Shown here: piece by piece, positions 1 to 7,636 of the stretch | Numbering within the stretch: the stretch's first letter is position 1 | How the letters are laid out: each line of letters opens with the position of its first letter | From: a virus | Virus record (IMG/VR): IMGVR_UViG_3300022890_000041 | Span: 1-45,694 of that record | Length of the DNA: 45,694 nt | Direction: 5' to 3' (one strand) | The notes under the pieces: model-generated | What the model was told of the DNA's origin: nothing | What the model saw: only the letters and a program-made list of their open reading frames with translations | The model's database searches: none | Translations under genes and position numbers: made by a program

Positions 1-18
1 CTTTTTTATCTCTAACAT
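1..18 (-). CDS. 5' end of an unidentified gene running off the left edge
   Basis: Only the first six codons are present (M-L-E-I-K-K), starting with ATG at 18-16 and continuing past the window edge. The start is supported by a TATA box at 46-53, whose centre is about 31 bases upstream, so the mRNA probably begins a few bases before the ATG or is leaderless. Nothing can be said about function. Confidence 0.5.
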
Positions 19-45
19 CTTCAAAATATAATATGTGCGAACTTA

Positions 46-53
46 TTTATAAA
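46..53 (-). promoter_or_regulatory. TATA box of a leftward promoter
   Basis: On the minus strand TTTATAAA is preceded by a purine-rich BRE-like GGAAAAC and followed about 31 bases later by the ATG at 18. This is the spacing expected of an archaeal promoter with a leaderless or very short leader. It would start a new transcript after the gene ending at 64. Confidence 0.5.
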
Positions 54-63
54 GTTTTCCACC

Positions 64-684
64 TTAATTACCTCCGTAAAATTGTTTAAAGTCTTTCAAA
101 CTGAACACTGCCTTATTCCCATACCATGGTATAACCCTCTTCAGGTTATTACATTTGAAATCATCACGATGGTCAAACTCGTACAATATCGGTAACAGTT
201 GTTCTAACCGTTTATCAGTCAGGAAAGCTATCCAGACCATACTGAACGATTTCTTCCAATAGATGATATTATGTCCAACCTCATACTTATGTTTCATGAT
301 TTTATCCCTTAACCGTATCAAGTTGTACCATACCGTCTCAGAGATTGTTGTGTCAGCCAATTCACCAGCATAATTCCTCAGGTACCAATATTGTATCTCG
401 ATCGTGAACGGAATTAACTTATACTTCATCTTCTTCATCTCCCAACCATTAACACCTTTAACGTACTGTTTACTGGCAAAGGAGTAATTGTTGTTGACTG
501 TTTGTTGTTCATGTTTCTTAATAATCTTGAACACTTTAACCCCTAACTGTTTAAGGTATAACCTCTTCGGCCTCCGTTTGAATGATTTCTCTTTAGTGAT
601 ATCGAATGGTACTGCCTTCTCAATACCTCTTGTCTTGTATGCCTTTGACACTTTATCATTGTAACATCCTTTCTTAGTAGCAAT
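64..684 (-). CDS. Hypothetical basic protein, probable ATT start
   Basis: I do not recognise this protein of about 206 residues. It is basic in the first half (KRRPKRLYLKQ) and aromatic-rich in the second half, with no clear motif. No ATG occurs before codon 87 or so. The GTG at 693-691 is part of the Shine-Dalgarno sequence GAGGTGAT itself and so is an unlikely initiator. The ATT at 684-682 lies 7 bases after GAGGT, like the ATG of the gene upstream, whose leader is almost identical (GAGGTGATAGATAATG). The upstream gene stops at 692-690, so translation is probably coupled. It is the last gene before the promoter at 46-53. Confidence 0.6.
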   Translation of the reverse strand: MATKKGCYNDKVSKAYKTRGIEKAVPFDITKEKSFKRRPKRLYLKQLGVKVFKIIKKHEQQTVNNNYSFASKQYVKGVNGWEMKKMKYKLIPFTIEIQYWYLRNYAGELADTTISETVWYNLIRLRDKIMKHKYEVGHNIIYWKKSFSMVWIAFLTDKRLEQLLPILYEFDHRDDFKCNNLKRVIPWYGNKAVFSLKDFKQFYGGN

Positions 685-689
685 ATCTA

Positions 690-1145
690 TCACCTCAATT
701 CATTATATATTCCTAATGATTCTTTTAAAAGTTTATATTTTTTAAAAGTTAATAATATTATTTGAAACAATGATAATCTCTTATATATGAATCCATCAAA
801 CAATATCTCACGTTGACAACTTAAACAAAAGTCCCATTTCAAAAACATTAAAGTACCATAATGTTTAATTCTTTCATATCTCCAAACATTATCTGCCATT
901 CGTATTCGTTTATGGTATGTATTCTTGCTTTTACAATGTGGACATATATCGTAAGGATATATTATCATATCTACAACATATAATATCTTATACCATTTAC
1001 TAGAAAATATAACTCCTGGCGTTAATTTATATCTACCACTGTTATCATCATCTGGATCATACATTTGATTTAATTCTTTAACTGTGTATGGTCGTTTTTC
1101 TTTTACTGCTTTCTTCCAAAATCCTAACTTCTTTTCATTTGCCAT
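690..1145 (-). CDS. Zinc-ribbon hypothetical protein
   Basis: 151 residues. Two CxxC pairs (CPHC near residue 70 and CLSC near residue 106) probably bind one zinc ion. The remainder is basic with a hydrophobic C-terminal helix. The start has a good Shine-Dalgarno (GAGGT, 8 bases before ATG). The family is not recognised. The gene is AT-rich and uses mostly AGA for arginine, unlike the gene after it, so it may be a later acquisition. A nucleic-acid-binding role is possible only by analogy with other viral zinc ribbons. Confidence 0.65.
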   Translation of the reverse strand: MANEKKLGFWKKAVKEKRPYTVKELNQMYDPDDDNSGRYKLTPGVIFSSKWYKILYVVDMIIYPYDICPHCKSKNTYHKRIRMADNVWRYERIKHYGTLMFLKWDFCLSCQREILFDGFIYKRLSLFQIILLTFKKYKLLKESLGIYNELR

Positions 1146-1151
1146 TATCTA

Positions 1152-1541
1152 TCACCTCAATGTTCTTGCGTTAATCTTACAATTAATTAATCTGTTATAC
1201 GACCTATCATCAAACAATACATCCATCTCAAACTGTAACTTAGCCTCATAATAATTCATCTCAGACTTAGTTTTACATAATCTAACTATTTCTCTGGAAA
1301 AGTTCCAATCACCGAACAATTTAACATCATTAGTTAACTCTTCACAAGAACCATAATACGTCTGCCAGTCAGATTCCTTCTTAACCCATCTTCTTCTTTT
1401 CTTACCTTTCAATGGTTTCTTTTTCTCAATCTTCCAAAACTTCTTCTGACCAATGTAATATCTCTGATTAGATATGTTTGTTATGATATAAACGAACCCA
1501 GTATACTTGTCTATGTCTTTAATAACTCCTTCCCATATCAT
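1152..1541 (-). CDS. GIY-YIG endonuclease, SegE-like
   Basis: 129 residues covering one GIY-YIG nuclease domain with no separate DNA-binding domain. The N-terminal FVYIITN and the following YYIGQKKFW form the GIY-YIG core. ESDWQTYYGS, YYEAKLQFE and a final YN(R) match the arrangement in the phage SegE-type family, in which a glutamate binds the metal ion and an asparagine completes the site. Such proteins cut DNA and are often free-standing homing or host-DNA-degrading nucleases. The gene is preceded by GGAGG 10 bases before ATG. There is no interrupted host gene next to it, so a mobile role is not shown. Confidence 0.75.
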   Translation of the reverse strand: MIWEGVIKDIDKYTGFVYIITNISNQRYYIGQKKFWKIEKKKPLKGKKRRRWVKKESDWQTYYGSCEELTNDVKLFGDWNFSREIVRLCKTKSEMNYYEAKLQFEMDVLFDDRSYNRLINCKINARTLR

Positions 1542-1544
1542 AGT

Positions 1545-1637
1545 TCATACTCCTCCTCTTATCTTACAATAACCATCATCACCTTTATGACAATAGCTAT
1601 CCCAATAATACACACACCCATCACAGTCATTGTTCAC
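1545..1637 (-). CDS. Cys-rich miniprotein (candidate)
   Basis: A 30-residue reading frame with the pattern CDGC-x7-C-x6-C, typical of small zinc-binding miniproteins. It would start at GTG 1637-1635, just inside the end of the preceding gene, and has no separate Shine-Dalgarno, so it would depend on translational coupling. The pattern resembles the 42-residue Cys protein at 9580-9708. The cysteine spacing supports it as real, but the length and GTG start leave doubt. Confidence 0.4.
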   Translation of the reverse strand: MNNDCDGCVYYWDSYCHKGDDGYCKIRGGV

Positions 1638-1782
1638 TATCATCGTTAAAGTCACACTTAGGACAAATCTTCTTAGCGATAGTCTTAGCTTGGAACCGTT
1701 GCCTACACATGATACAATCCCTTAATATCTTAATCTTATCCACTGTGGGCCAGATTGATTTACTTCTATGCTTATTTCCCAT
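1627..1782 (-). CDS. Small two-CxxC zinc protein
   Basis: 51 residues from the ATG at 1782 (M-G-N-K-H-R-S-K). An ATG further upstream at 1824 is open in the same frame, but it lies inside the 31-residue acidic gene and has no Shine-Dalgarno. CIMC and CPKC pairs with basic spacers suggest a zinc-stabilised fold, probably nucleic-acid binding. It overlaps the gene upstream by 11 bases, as many genes of this arm do. Confidence 0.6.
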   Translation of the reverse strand: MGNKHRSKSIWPTVDKIKILRDCIMCRQRFQAKTIAKKICPKCDFNDDSEQ

Positions 1783-1867
1783 CTTCTTCCTTCTCCTCTT
1801 CATCATCATCCAAAAGCCATTCATCTAACGGTTTATTCTTCATCTTATCCTTATACAAGTCATTCAT
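1772..1867 (-). CDS. Acidic 31-residue protein
   Basis: A short frame with a clear Shine-Dalgarno (GAGGT, 7 bases before ATG). The product is mostly charged, with a run of aspartate and glutamate at the C-terminus. It follows the primase-like gene directly and overlaps the start of the zinc protein at 1782. The good ribosome-binding site and close packing are the main support. Function unknown. Confidence 0.5.
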   Translation of the reverse strand: MNDLYKDKMKNKPLDEWLLDDDEEEKEEDGK

Positions 1868-1872
1868 TTAAA

Positions 1873-2397
1873 TTACCTCTCTCGTATTAATGTCTTAAGG
1901 TTACCTGTTTTCCAATGTGGTGCATCTTCTAAAGCTATCATACATTTATCATTATACTTCTGCATATCACACCCGAACTCATCAATAACAGTCTCCCTTA
2001 ACTGTTCCCTGGTTCGTCTCCTTAAATAAGCCAGTTTCCGTATAAACACATGCACATGGTACCCTCTGGATCCTGTACTGTATGACTTATATGGTAATCC
2101 AGTCTTATCCAGAGCAGTATATATCTGATCCAGTTTAAACCCATAATAATGGTTAGGAGGGAATATTGTATCTGCAAACTCATATTCAATGTCAAATATC
2201 AGTTCACATTTCATTATTGATCTATGGTTAACATGTTTAAGTAACCATAGGCCATCCTCAGTTGACCATAAGTCTATCACTTTACTATGTCGTGTCCAGA
2301 TATGATCTCCTACCTTATTCTTGAACGATTTAGCCACCTTAATAGTGCTATCGTACTTGTTACAGATATACTGTAAATATGCTTGTTTATCTTTCAT
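1873..2397 (-). CDS. Archaeo-eukaryotic primase (PriS-like) catalytic domain protein
   Basis: 174 residues. LIFDIE near residue 66 matches the metal-binding DxD/E motif of archaeo-eukaryotic primases, and STGSRGYHVHVF near residue 107 matches the second motif (sxH) that contacts the nucleotide. ALEDAPHWKTGNLK near the C-terminus resembles the conserved tail of archaeal small-primase-like proteins. It is much shorter than full PriS, so it is a minimal catalytic core. It would synthesise primers at viral forks, consistent with the nearby ATPase and SSB-like genes. Its codon use is of the richer-GC class. The family assignment is from motifs; activity is inferred. Confidence 0.65.
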   Translation of the reverse strand: MKDKQAYLQYICNKYDSTIKVAKSFKNKVGDHIWTRHSKVIDLWSTEDGLWLLKHVNHRSIMKCELIFDIEYEFADTIFPPNHYYGFKLDQIYTALDKTGLPYKSYSTGSRGYHVHVFIRKLAYLRRRTREQLRETVIDEFGCDMQKYNDKCMIALEDAPHWKTGNLKTLIRER

Positions 2398-2603
2398 TTT
2401 AATTTTTCCTTAATATACTTTTTAACATCGTTCCAATATAATAATATAAATCTTAAAACATATAATATGCTTGATACAATCAACAAAATTAAACTTGCTT
2501 TGTAATGAAAATAATCTATCAAGATTACTTGAATTGTGTATGATATAACAAATATTAAAAAACCCACTTTATTATATTGAATAACTAAATCCCATATAGT
2601 CAT
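2394..2603 (-). CDS. Small membrane protein, two helices
   Basis: 69 residues with two hydrophobic segments (about 13-30 and 36-56) and a short lysine-rich end. It overlaps the start of the primase-like gene by four bases and its own start overlaps the stop of the zinc protein upstream. It is AT-rich compared with the primase gene. Family and role unknown; small membrane proteins in early viral arms sometimes alter host envelope functions, but nothing here shows that. Confidence 0.55.
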   Translation of the reverse strand: MTIWDLVIQYNKVGFLIFVISYTIQVILIDYFHYKASLILLIVSSILYVLRFILLYWNDVKKYIKEKLK

Positions 2604-2737
2604 TTTAGATCTTTATATATTGTGTATGATGATGCAGTGAAATTATCTATTGAACTAAGATAACCACATTCACCATTATCACAATAATGACTAAACTTAT
2701 TCTCTTTCATTCGTTTTTTACAATAACCACAGATCAT
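2600..2737 (-). CDS. Zinc-ribbon miniprotein
   Basis: 45 residues with CGYC near the start and C-x4-C (CDNGEC) after about 13 residues, a compact zinc-binding pattern. ATGA overlaps join it to the genes on both sides (start with the stop at 2734-2736; stop with the next start at 2601-2603), showing it is part of a coupled string. Function unknown. Confidence 0.55.
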   Translation of the reverse strand: MICGYCKKRMKENKFSHYCDNGECGYLSSIDNFTASSYTIYKDLK

Positions 2738-2895
2738 TTTCTAAACCTGGGATCATACGATTTAACATATTCTCCAGTATTAGTCATAAACTCATCTTCA
2801 AAAGATAAATTCAATTTTCTTAAAAATAATCTAAGTATATTTTGATTATATTTACTTAACTGTTCAATATTTTTAATCATTATTCTTTGTTTCAT
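2734..2895 (-). CDS. Hypothetical small basic protein
   Basis: 53 residues from ATG 2895 (M-K-Q-R-I-M), chosen because AAGGTGGTGG lies just upstream and the start overlaps the stop of the membrane protein gene. A longer in-frame start at 2946 falls within that gene and has no ribosome-binding site. No motif recognised. Confidence 0.5.
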   Translation of the reverse strand: MKQRIMIKNIEQLSKYNQNILRLFLRKLNLSFEDEFMTNTGEYVKSYDPRFRK

Positions 2896-3026
2896 ATTAA
2901 CCACCACCTTATTATTATTACCACTAAATATATAACTATAAAACATAATATGTACTGGATTATTGGAATATATTTTAACAATCCTCTTGGATCTTTAGCA
3001 AATATATGTCCTTTCTTTTCAGTCAT
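2892..3026 (-). CDS. Single-pass membrane miniprotein
   Basis: 44 residues: a short polar N-terminus (H-I-F-A-K-D-P-R-G) followed by one long hydrophobic stretch from about residue 20 to 38 and an R-W-W end. It sits between the PAPS-reductase-like gene and the 53-residue gene, with a four-base overlap to the latter. Only a weak Shine-Dalgarno is visible. Function unknown. Confidence 0.45.
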   Translation of the reverse strand: MTEKKGHIFAKDPRGLLKYIPIIQYILCFIVIYLVVIIIRWWLI

Positions 3027-3046
3027 TTTAAATAACCACTTCTTTT

Positions 3047-4003
3047 TTACTCGTTATATACATTGATCTTACATTCCCTTAATAATTCACCGATTATAGT
3101 TTTATTGATATATAAATCGTATAACTTTGGGTGAGTCGAATGCATAATTTGAAATCTATTCATCCCTTTTTCTAAATGTACGCCAAACGGACATCCAACA
3201 CAACCAGTTCTTTTATAACCTGTTGTTTCTAATTTTCTTGCTCTATGTAATTCTTCAAATCCCATAGAAGGAATAATTTCTCCATAAGCTTTACTCAAAT
3301 CTAATTTATATTTTAAAGTATATTGCAAAATATCTTGTTCAGTCCAAAAAGATAAAGGTGTTGATCTAATAAATGAGCCTTCAAAAACATTACATCCTTC
3401 CTTGAGATATTTAAATTTCCTCTGATTAGATTCTTCAACCATTGTGCCTATAAATGGTTTTAATCCTGTTTCTTTCTCAAATTTTTTAAATGGTTTTTTT
3501 TTCAATTCATTACAACATTTATCTGAACATTTAAATTTTGAATCTACAAGCCATTGCCATTTTTTAGATATGCAAAATTGAGTTTTAGTACCATCTTCCA
3601 TATATCCAGTCATCAAACGCTTAATAAGTTTTTTTGACTTCCCCCTTTGTACTTGATGTATGAAGTGAGCTTGTTGTTTTGTAGGAAATGGAATAAAACC
3701 ATCTTTTAATAACTTAAAAAATGTTGTTTTTGGTTTTACAAATTCAATATTATCTATTCTTTTGAGTTGTTCTGTGTTCTCTGGGAAACCTACACCTGTC
3801 AGAACATGCATAGCTTTCACATCAGGATAGATACTTCTAACCAAATGTAATAAAACATTAGAATCTTTTCCATCTATTGCTACATATACTTGTCCATTTA
3901 ACTTCTCATAAAAAGTTGTTATTCTCCTTAATGACATATTAATTTTAGCCTGTAAAGGAAGACTCTGTCTTTGTGCGAGTTGCCAATATTTTATATGTTC
4001 CAT
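3047..4003 (-). CDS. PAPS reductase / adenine nucleotide alpha-hydrolase-like protein
   Basis: 318 residues. VYVAIDGKDSNVLLHLV near residue 40 is the PP-loop of the phosphoadenosine-phosphosulfate reductase family, which binds ATP or PAPS. The usual S-G-G-K-D-S is changed to I-D-G-K-D-S, so the loop is altered. CSDKCCNELKKKP near residue 155 and GCVGCPFG near residue 268 are the cysteine motifs of this family, the latter likely holding iron-sulfur or zinc. Phage members are common and their role is usually unknown; relatives include the DndC-type enzymes that add sulfur to DNA. No other sulfur-modification genes are visible here. AT-rich, AGA-using class. Confidence 0.75.
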   Translation of the reverse strand: MEHIKYWQLAQRQSLPLQAKINMSLRRITTFYEKLNGQVYVAIDGKDSNVLLHLVRSIYPDVKAMHVLTGVGFPENTEQLKRIDNIEFVKPKTTFFKLLKDGFIPFPTKQQAHFIHQVQRGKSKKLIKRLMTGYMEDGTKTQFCISKKWQWLVDSKFKCSDKCCNELKKKPFKKFEKETGLKPFIGTMVEESNQRKFKYLKEGCNVFEGSFIRSTPLSFWTEQDILQYTLKYKLDLSKAYGEIIPSMGFEELHRARKLETTGYKRTGCVGCPFGVHLEKGMNRFQIMHSTHPKLYDLYINKTIIGELLRECKINVYNE

Positions 4004-4015
4004 TTTCTCCCTCAG

Positions 4016-4162
4016 TTAATTTTCACTTCTTTTTTTACTTCTTGCATAAAAACTTGCAACTCCACTTGGATATATTTGATAACCAACAGTATAATCTTTT
4101 GGTGCGATTTCTCGCATTTTAATTAATGTATCCATAATTTCTATTTTTCTTTTATCATCCAT
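4016..4162 (-). CDS. Hypothetical 48-residue protein
   Basis: A short frame starting at ATG 4162 with a good Shine-Dalgarno (GAGGT, 8 bases upstream). The product is basic, contains YTVGYQIYPSGVASFYARS and shows no known motif. It lies directly upstream of the PAPS-reductase-like gene and is likely cotranscribed with it. Confidence 0.5.
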   Translation of the reverse strand: MDDKRKIEIMDTLIKMREIAPKDYTVGYQIYPSGVASFYARSKKRSEN

Positions 4163-4325
4163 ATTCAATTACCTCTTCTTTGTTTTCTTTTGTCTTGATA
4201 TACTATTTTGTATCTTAGTATGTATCAACTAAATTAATCATTTGATGATTGTTTATAACCAACTTTCATCCTCATCCTGTTCAATCTCATCTCCTTCCAG
4301 AGCCATCCAACCCCACACTATCCAA

Positions 4326-4613
4326 TCAATCAACTTCAACACCAATAACTTTGAATTTAAGTGGTGTAAGGGCATGGTTTAAGCTCGCCATTAAAGACTT
4401 CTGGAATTTAATGAGTTCTGTTATGGATTTTACATTACTTCGCCTTAGACTGCTCTCTGCGTAATATTTTATTAACTGTTCTAATGTTGCAAAATAACCA
4501 TCATAATCAATTTTATCATTTTTTCCTTTATATGCTAACATCCATTGTTCACTATCTCCAGTAATAAAATACTTTTCATCTAATTTAATTTTTAATCTAT
4601 CTTTTTCTTTCAT
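4326..4613 (-). CDS. Hypothetical 95-residue protein
   Basis: 95 residues with a strong Shine-Dalgarno (GGAGG, 7 bases before ATG). N-terminal half is mixed beta-like (DEKYFITGDSEQWMLAYKG); the second half is helical (ATLEQLIKYYAESSLRRS). It overlaps the end of the ATPase gene by four bases. The pattern of a short beta-strand domain plus helices with a YF-A-TLEQL element is seen in small phage proteins of unknown function. AT-rich class. Confidence 0.55.
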   Translation of the reverse strand: MKEKDRLKIKLDEKYFITGDSEQWMLAYKGKNDKIDYDGYFATLEQLIKYYAESSLRRSNVKSITELIKFQKSLMASLNHALTPLKFKVIGVEVD

Positions 4614-5788
4614 TTTATTTCCTCCTCCTCAACTGGTTCATGGTCAGTCTCATTGAATACCGAAACCATCTCCTTATAACTTATCACTGCCTGGTCAATC
4701 AATCCCACATACTTATCAAACTCTTTCTGATCTACACAATACATATCCAGTAACCATAGTATCTCATTATATACTGCCTGTTTCCTGTTATCAAGTTTCA
4801 AGATACTACGATTCATGTACCTCAGTTCGTAGTCACCAGTCTGTTTATATTCCTGTAACCATAACAAGGTTTTCATGAAATCTATGTAATACATCTTATT
4901 TTCTATTGCAACAGATTCAATATCGAAATCCCGTGTGAATGATTGCGTTAATTTACCATCCAACTTAAGCTTCAATAATCTATCATCTATCGCTTTATTG
5001 TTACTGAATATCATCTCGAAATAATCTTTCTCAGGATTCTTATAACAATTAATATTATTATATAAATATGTGATAGATTGTAAGATACAATCATAATTGT
5101 TCTGAGTCCGATGACTTTTCATGGCACCGTTAATGTATTCAGGTGACCCGTCGCCTAAACAAAGTGTAAACTCTTCCATGATTTCTTTAACTTCTTTCTT
5201 AGATTTATGTGCCTCGTCAAACACTATAACCCCTGTTGATGTTATCTTATTCAAGACACCAGGGATACTTCTCGGTTTAAAGACAGGCGTTTTACTCGTG
5301 ATAGCGTTCAATACTCTGTATATCCCACTCTTCCCAAACCCTGGTTCAGTCGCAACACAGATGAACGTTCTTCCTGTGTAACTTACCAATGCTACCAGTT
5401 TCATGATGAACCATTGGTCAGGGTGTGTATTCTTGAACGGGACGAAATCATCTATCATCTGTCGTACCTCTAACCGTTGCTCAGGTTCAATCTTGAACGA
5501 ACTTACACTGGTCGGGTTAAATACTACGTCCTCTTTATGTTTTAACTCTTCATACTCTTTAACTCGGATAGGTAACAGACCATAATCTTCTTCCTTAATC
5601 CACCATTTCTCTTTATCTTTCTGAGCGAAGTAACCCCTTAAACTATCAAACCCGTCAAACTCAATCTCTTTCAGGTTACCTGATGTTACATGATGAGGTT
5701 GGATGAGTGAGTTAAACATGGTAGTGTTATGATTATTTAATACATCCATATGATACCTTGCTATTTCTGGCTTTAATATTGCTGTCAT
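4610..5788 (-). CDS. P-loop ATPase, probable replication helicase-like protein
   Basis: 392 residues. ATEPGFGKSGIYR near residue 144 is a Walker A motif (GxxGKS) and GVIVFDEAHKS near residue 186 is a Walker B motif with the DEAH sequence, followed by a probable sensor region. An N-terminal segment of about 120 residues and a C-terminal helical segment flank this core. It lies in the early arm with primase and SSB-like genes, so a helicase or helicase-loading role at the viral fork is the best guess. I cannot place it in a named family with certainty. Richer-GC codon class (CGG, CGA and AGG arginines). Start overlaps the YopX stop. Confidence 0.6.
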   Translation of the reverse strand: MTAILKPEIARYHMDVLNNHNTTMFNSLIQPHHVTSGNLKEIEFDGFDSLRGYFAQKDKEKWWIKEEDYGLLPIRVKEYEELKHKEDVVFNPTSVSSFKIEPEQRLEVRQMIDDFVPFKNTHPDQWFIMKLVALVSYTGRTFICVATEPGFGKSGIYRVLNAITSKTPVFKPRSIPGVLNKITSTGVIVFDEAHKSKKEVKEIMEEFTLCLGDGSPEYINGAMKSHRTQNNYDCILQSITYLYNNINCYKNPEKDYFEMIFSNNKAIDDRLLKLKLDGKLTQSFTRDFDIESVAIENKMYYIDFMKTLLWLQEYKQTGDYELRYMNRSILKLDNRKQAVYNEILWLLDMYCVDQKEFDKYVGLIDQAVISYKEMVSVFNETDHEPVEEEEIK

Positions 5789-6222
5789 CCTTTTATCAAC
5801 TCTGGATTCTTATATATATCCCCTATAACTTCATATATATCAATTTCATTATCTAATGAATAAACTACTTCTTTATCAAATATATACCAACCATAAACTT
5901 GTTCACTATTTGTTCCTCCTCCAGTATTAAATTTACCAAATTTAACTATCATAGGTATTGGTTTTATTTCATCTTCTTCTTCAAAATGTAATAAAGTAAT
6001 ATCTCCTTCATAAATTTCTTTGTTGTTTTTATCTTTAAGTCCTGTGTATTCTCCAATTGTTTCTGAGATTACATCTATTCTTTGAAAACTAAATTCTCCT
6101 GGTTCAACTTCTCTTCTTTCATCAGTACAAATATAAAATTTATTATAATATCTTACTAAATAACCATAAACCCATTCTTTAGTATCTTCTCTTTGTGCTC
6201 TGAATTTAATTTCTCTTGTCAT
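5785..6222 (-). CDS. YopX family protein
   Basis: 145 residues. MTREIKFRAQREDTKEWVYG, IGEYTGLKDKNNKEIYEGDI and the C-terminal VIGDIYKNPELIKG are the hallmark segments of the YopX family, a small beta-rich protein very common in phages and prophages of Firmicutes. Its function is not established. All seven arginine codons are AGA and the gene is clearly more AT-rich than the ATPase gene next to it, which suggests recent acquisition. Start has GGTGA 6 bases upstream and overlaps the stop of the zinc-ribbon gene. Confidence 0.85.
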   Translation of the reverse strand: MTREIKFRAQREDTKEWVYGYLVRYYNKFYICTDERREVEPGEFSFQRIDVISETIGEYTGLKDKNNKEIYEGDITLLHFEEEDEIKPIPMIVKFGKFNTGGGTNSEQVYGWYIFDKEVVYSLDNEIDIYEVIGDIYKNPELIKG

Positions 6223-6398
6223 TCTTCTTCACCAGTATTATCTTGTTGGATATAGTTCCCACACACACCACATTCTATGCTATGTTTCCCTGTTAAAAAC
6301 CCACAATGGTTACATTTAAACATGTTCCCTTTATTTAACCTAATCTCACTCCCTACCTGAATAGTGTTTCTTCTAATTTTCCTTCCTCTTACTCCCAT
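6219..6398 (-). CDS. Zinc-ribbon protein
   Basis: 59 residues. A very basic N-terminus (GVRGRKIRRN) precedes CNHC and CGVC pairs separated by about 11 residues, the standard arrangement of a one-zinc ribbon. It overlaps the YopX start by four bases and has AGGTGA upstream of ATG. Likely nucleic-acid binding; no family recognised. Confidence 0.6.
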   Translation of the reverse strand: MGVRGRKIRRNTIQVGSEIRLNKGNMFKCNHCGFLTGKHSIECGVCGNYIQQDNTGEEE

Positions 6399-6422
6399 AC
6401 TAACTTCACCTACTATTTTTTA

Positions 6423-6785
6423 TTAATAAACTTCTTCCTTTTCAATGACTGAATCTTTAACCTTCTTCTTAGCTTTAACTTTCTTCTTAGTCTTGAACAC
6501 ATCCTTCCTCTTACCTAACATGAACGGTGTACCTAAAGGCCATCTGTCACCGTTCGGATACACTCTCCATTTCTGTGCCCATGTTTCCTCAGTTATCCCA
6601 CGAACATAACCTGGGTTAAGAGGTGATACAGGAGAAGAATGTTCTTGTTGTTGTTTAACATCACTATTACTTCCCCCAACATGTTTCTCTTCAACCACAA
6701 TAGTCTTCTTCTCCTTAGTACTATCATCGTATGTACCTAAGATCTTATCCACTGCATCCTTTAACAACTGTTTCTCATCTGTCAT
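6423..6785 (-). CDS. Hypothetical protein with lysine-rich tail
   Basis: 120 residues. A short helical N-terminus, a Gln/Ser-rich linker around residues 40-60, a small hydrophobic segment (TEETWAQKWRVYPNGDRWPLG) and a strongly basic K-K-K-V-K-A-K-K-K tail. It overlaps the end of the SSB-like gene by 11 bases and shares its codon class, so the two may act together, perhaps with this one binding DNA through its tail. That role is a guess. Confidence 0.55.
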   Translation of the reverse strand: MTDEKQLLKDAVDKILGTYDDSTKEKKTIVVEEKHVGGSNSDVKQQQEHSSPVSPLNPGYVRGITEETWAQKWRVYPNGDRWPLGTPFMLGKRKDVFKTKKKVKAKKKVKDSVIEKEEVY

Positions 6786-7443
6786 TGCTATTAAACACCT
6801 GTTTTAGTTGTTTAACCTTGTCAACATTAATTACTCCTGTCTCAACTAACAGAGTTAACACGAAATGGTCAGCAGTATGTTTCTCCAGAGGTACTTCCCT
6901 GATATACCTAGCCTTGAACTCTTTAATGACTGTTTCTGTACCTTGCATATTTGGAGGTGATACTGTACCTTGTACCTGATTAATGCTTTGTGGAGCATTG
7001 ACAGGGTTAATAGCGTTAGGTGGTGTAAAGGGTTGATTTAAGGCATTATTATTTTCAGAGGGGGTTAGTACCTGTTGTTGAATAACTCCTTGATTTGGTG
7101 CTGTCTGCGTAGTCTGTGATGCACTTGTAGTAGATTGCTGATACCCCATATTCTCTGTTTCTGTGCTTGGGTTAATCTTAACAGCTTTCTTACTTTTCCT
7201 TGCTTCGTTGTTAACTGTGAAATGATCTTCAACATACGTAACCCGATACACATTGTTAGCAATTAAAGATTTAATGTCTAACTTCGGATTATCAAACCAT
7301 GTAAACCGTATTGGTTTAGTCATGTCACCATGATGTAACAATACATCATACGATTTCCATTCTTTACCTTTAGCTGATGTACCTTGACTTTTATCTTGTA
7401 CTCCCATTAAATGCCCTACATAATTCTTAAATTCATCACTCAT
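6775..7443 (-). CDS. Probable OB-fold single-stranded DNA-binding protein
   Basis: 222 residues in three parts. Residues 1-75 look like an OB fold (AKGKEWKSYDVLLHHG, IRFTWFDNPKLDI, NNVYRVTYVEDHF), resembling SSB/RPA-type domains. Residues 90-165 are a Gln/Asn/Pro/Ser-rich linker, as in many single-strand-binding proteins. Residues 175-222 form a compact helical C-terminal domain. It would coat single-stranded DNA at viral forks. Neighbouring ATPase and primase-like genes fit this role. The assignment is from overall design rather than a diagnostic motif. Confidence 0.55.
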   Translation of the reverse strand: MSDEFKNYVGHLMGVQDKSQGTSAKGKEWKSYDVLLHHGDMTKPIRFTWFDNPKLDIKSLIANNVYRVTYVEDHFTVNNEARKSKKAVKINPSTETENMGYQQSTTSASQTTQTAPNQGVIQQQVLTPSENNNALNQPFTPPNAINPVNAPQSINQVQGTVSPPNMQGTETVIKEFKARYIREVPLEKHTADHFVLTLLVETGVINVDKVKQLKQVFNSNDR

Positions 7444-7634
7444 TCTCCTTTATCCTCCATTTTCTGTTTAATAGTTTTAACTTGTTCTAATGTACCTTTA
7501 CATTTATTAAAAAATTGATCTTTTCTTTCCCACCAACAATCATTAAATTCTAAATCTAAATACATATAAGCAGTATGAAACAAATAATATCTTCTTAATG
7601 CATAAGTACCATCTTTAAATTCAACAATCTTCAT
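7440..7634 (-). CDS. Hypothetical 64-residue protein
   Basis: 64 residues, aromatic-rich (YALRRYYLFHTAYMYLDLEF), preceded by a strong GAGGTGAT Shine-Dalgarno and overlapping the SSB-like start by four bases. All three arginines are AGA, unlike the genes on either side. No motif recognised. Confidence 0.5.
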   Translation of the reverse strand: MKIVEFKDGTYALRRYYLFHTAYMYLDLEFNDCWWERKDQFFNKCKGTLEQVKTIKQKMEDKGE

Positions 7635-7636
7635 CT

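Noticed and set aside
4253-4344. Possible 26-30 residue leftward frame (ends D-E-D-E-S-W-L) after the 95-residue gene
   Set aside because: It needs a TTG or GTG start with a weak ribosome-binding site; the acidic end is suggestive but not enough.
4249-4464. Rightward open frame of about 70 residues
   Set aside because: It lies opposite the leftward 95-residue gene (4326-4613), which has a strong Shine-Dalgarno; the rightward frame has none and no coding-like composition.
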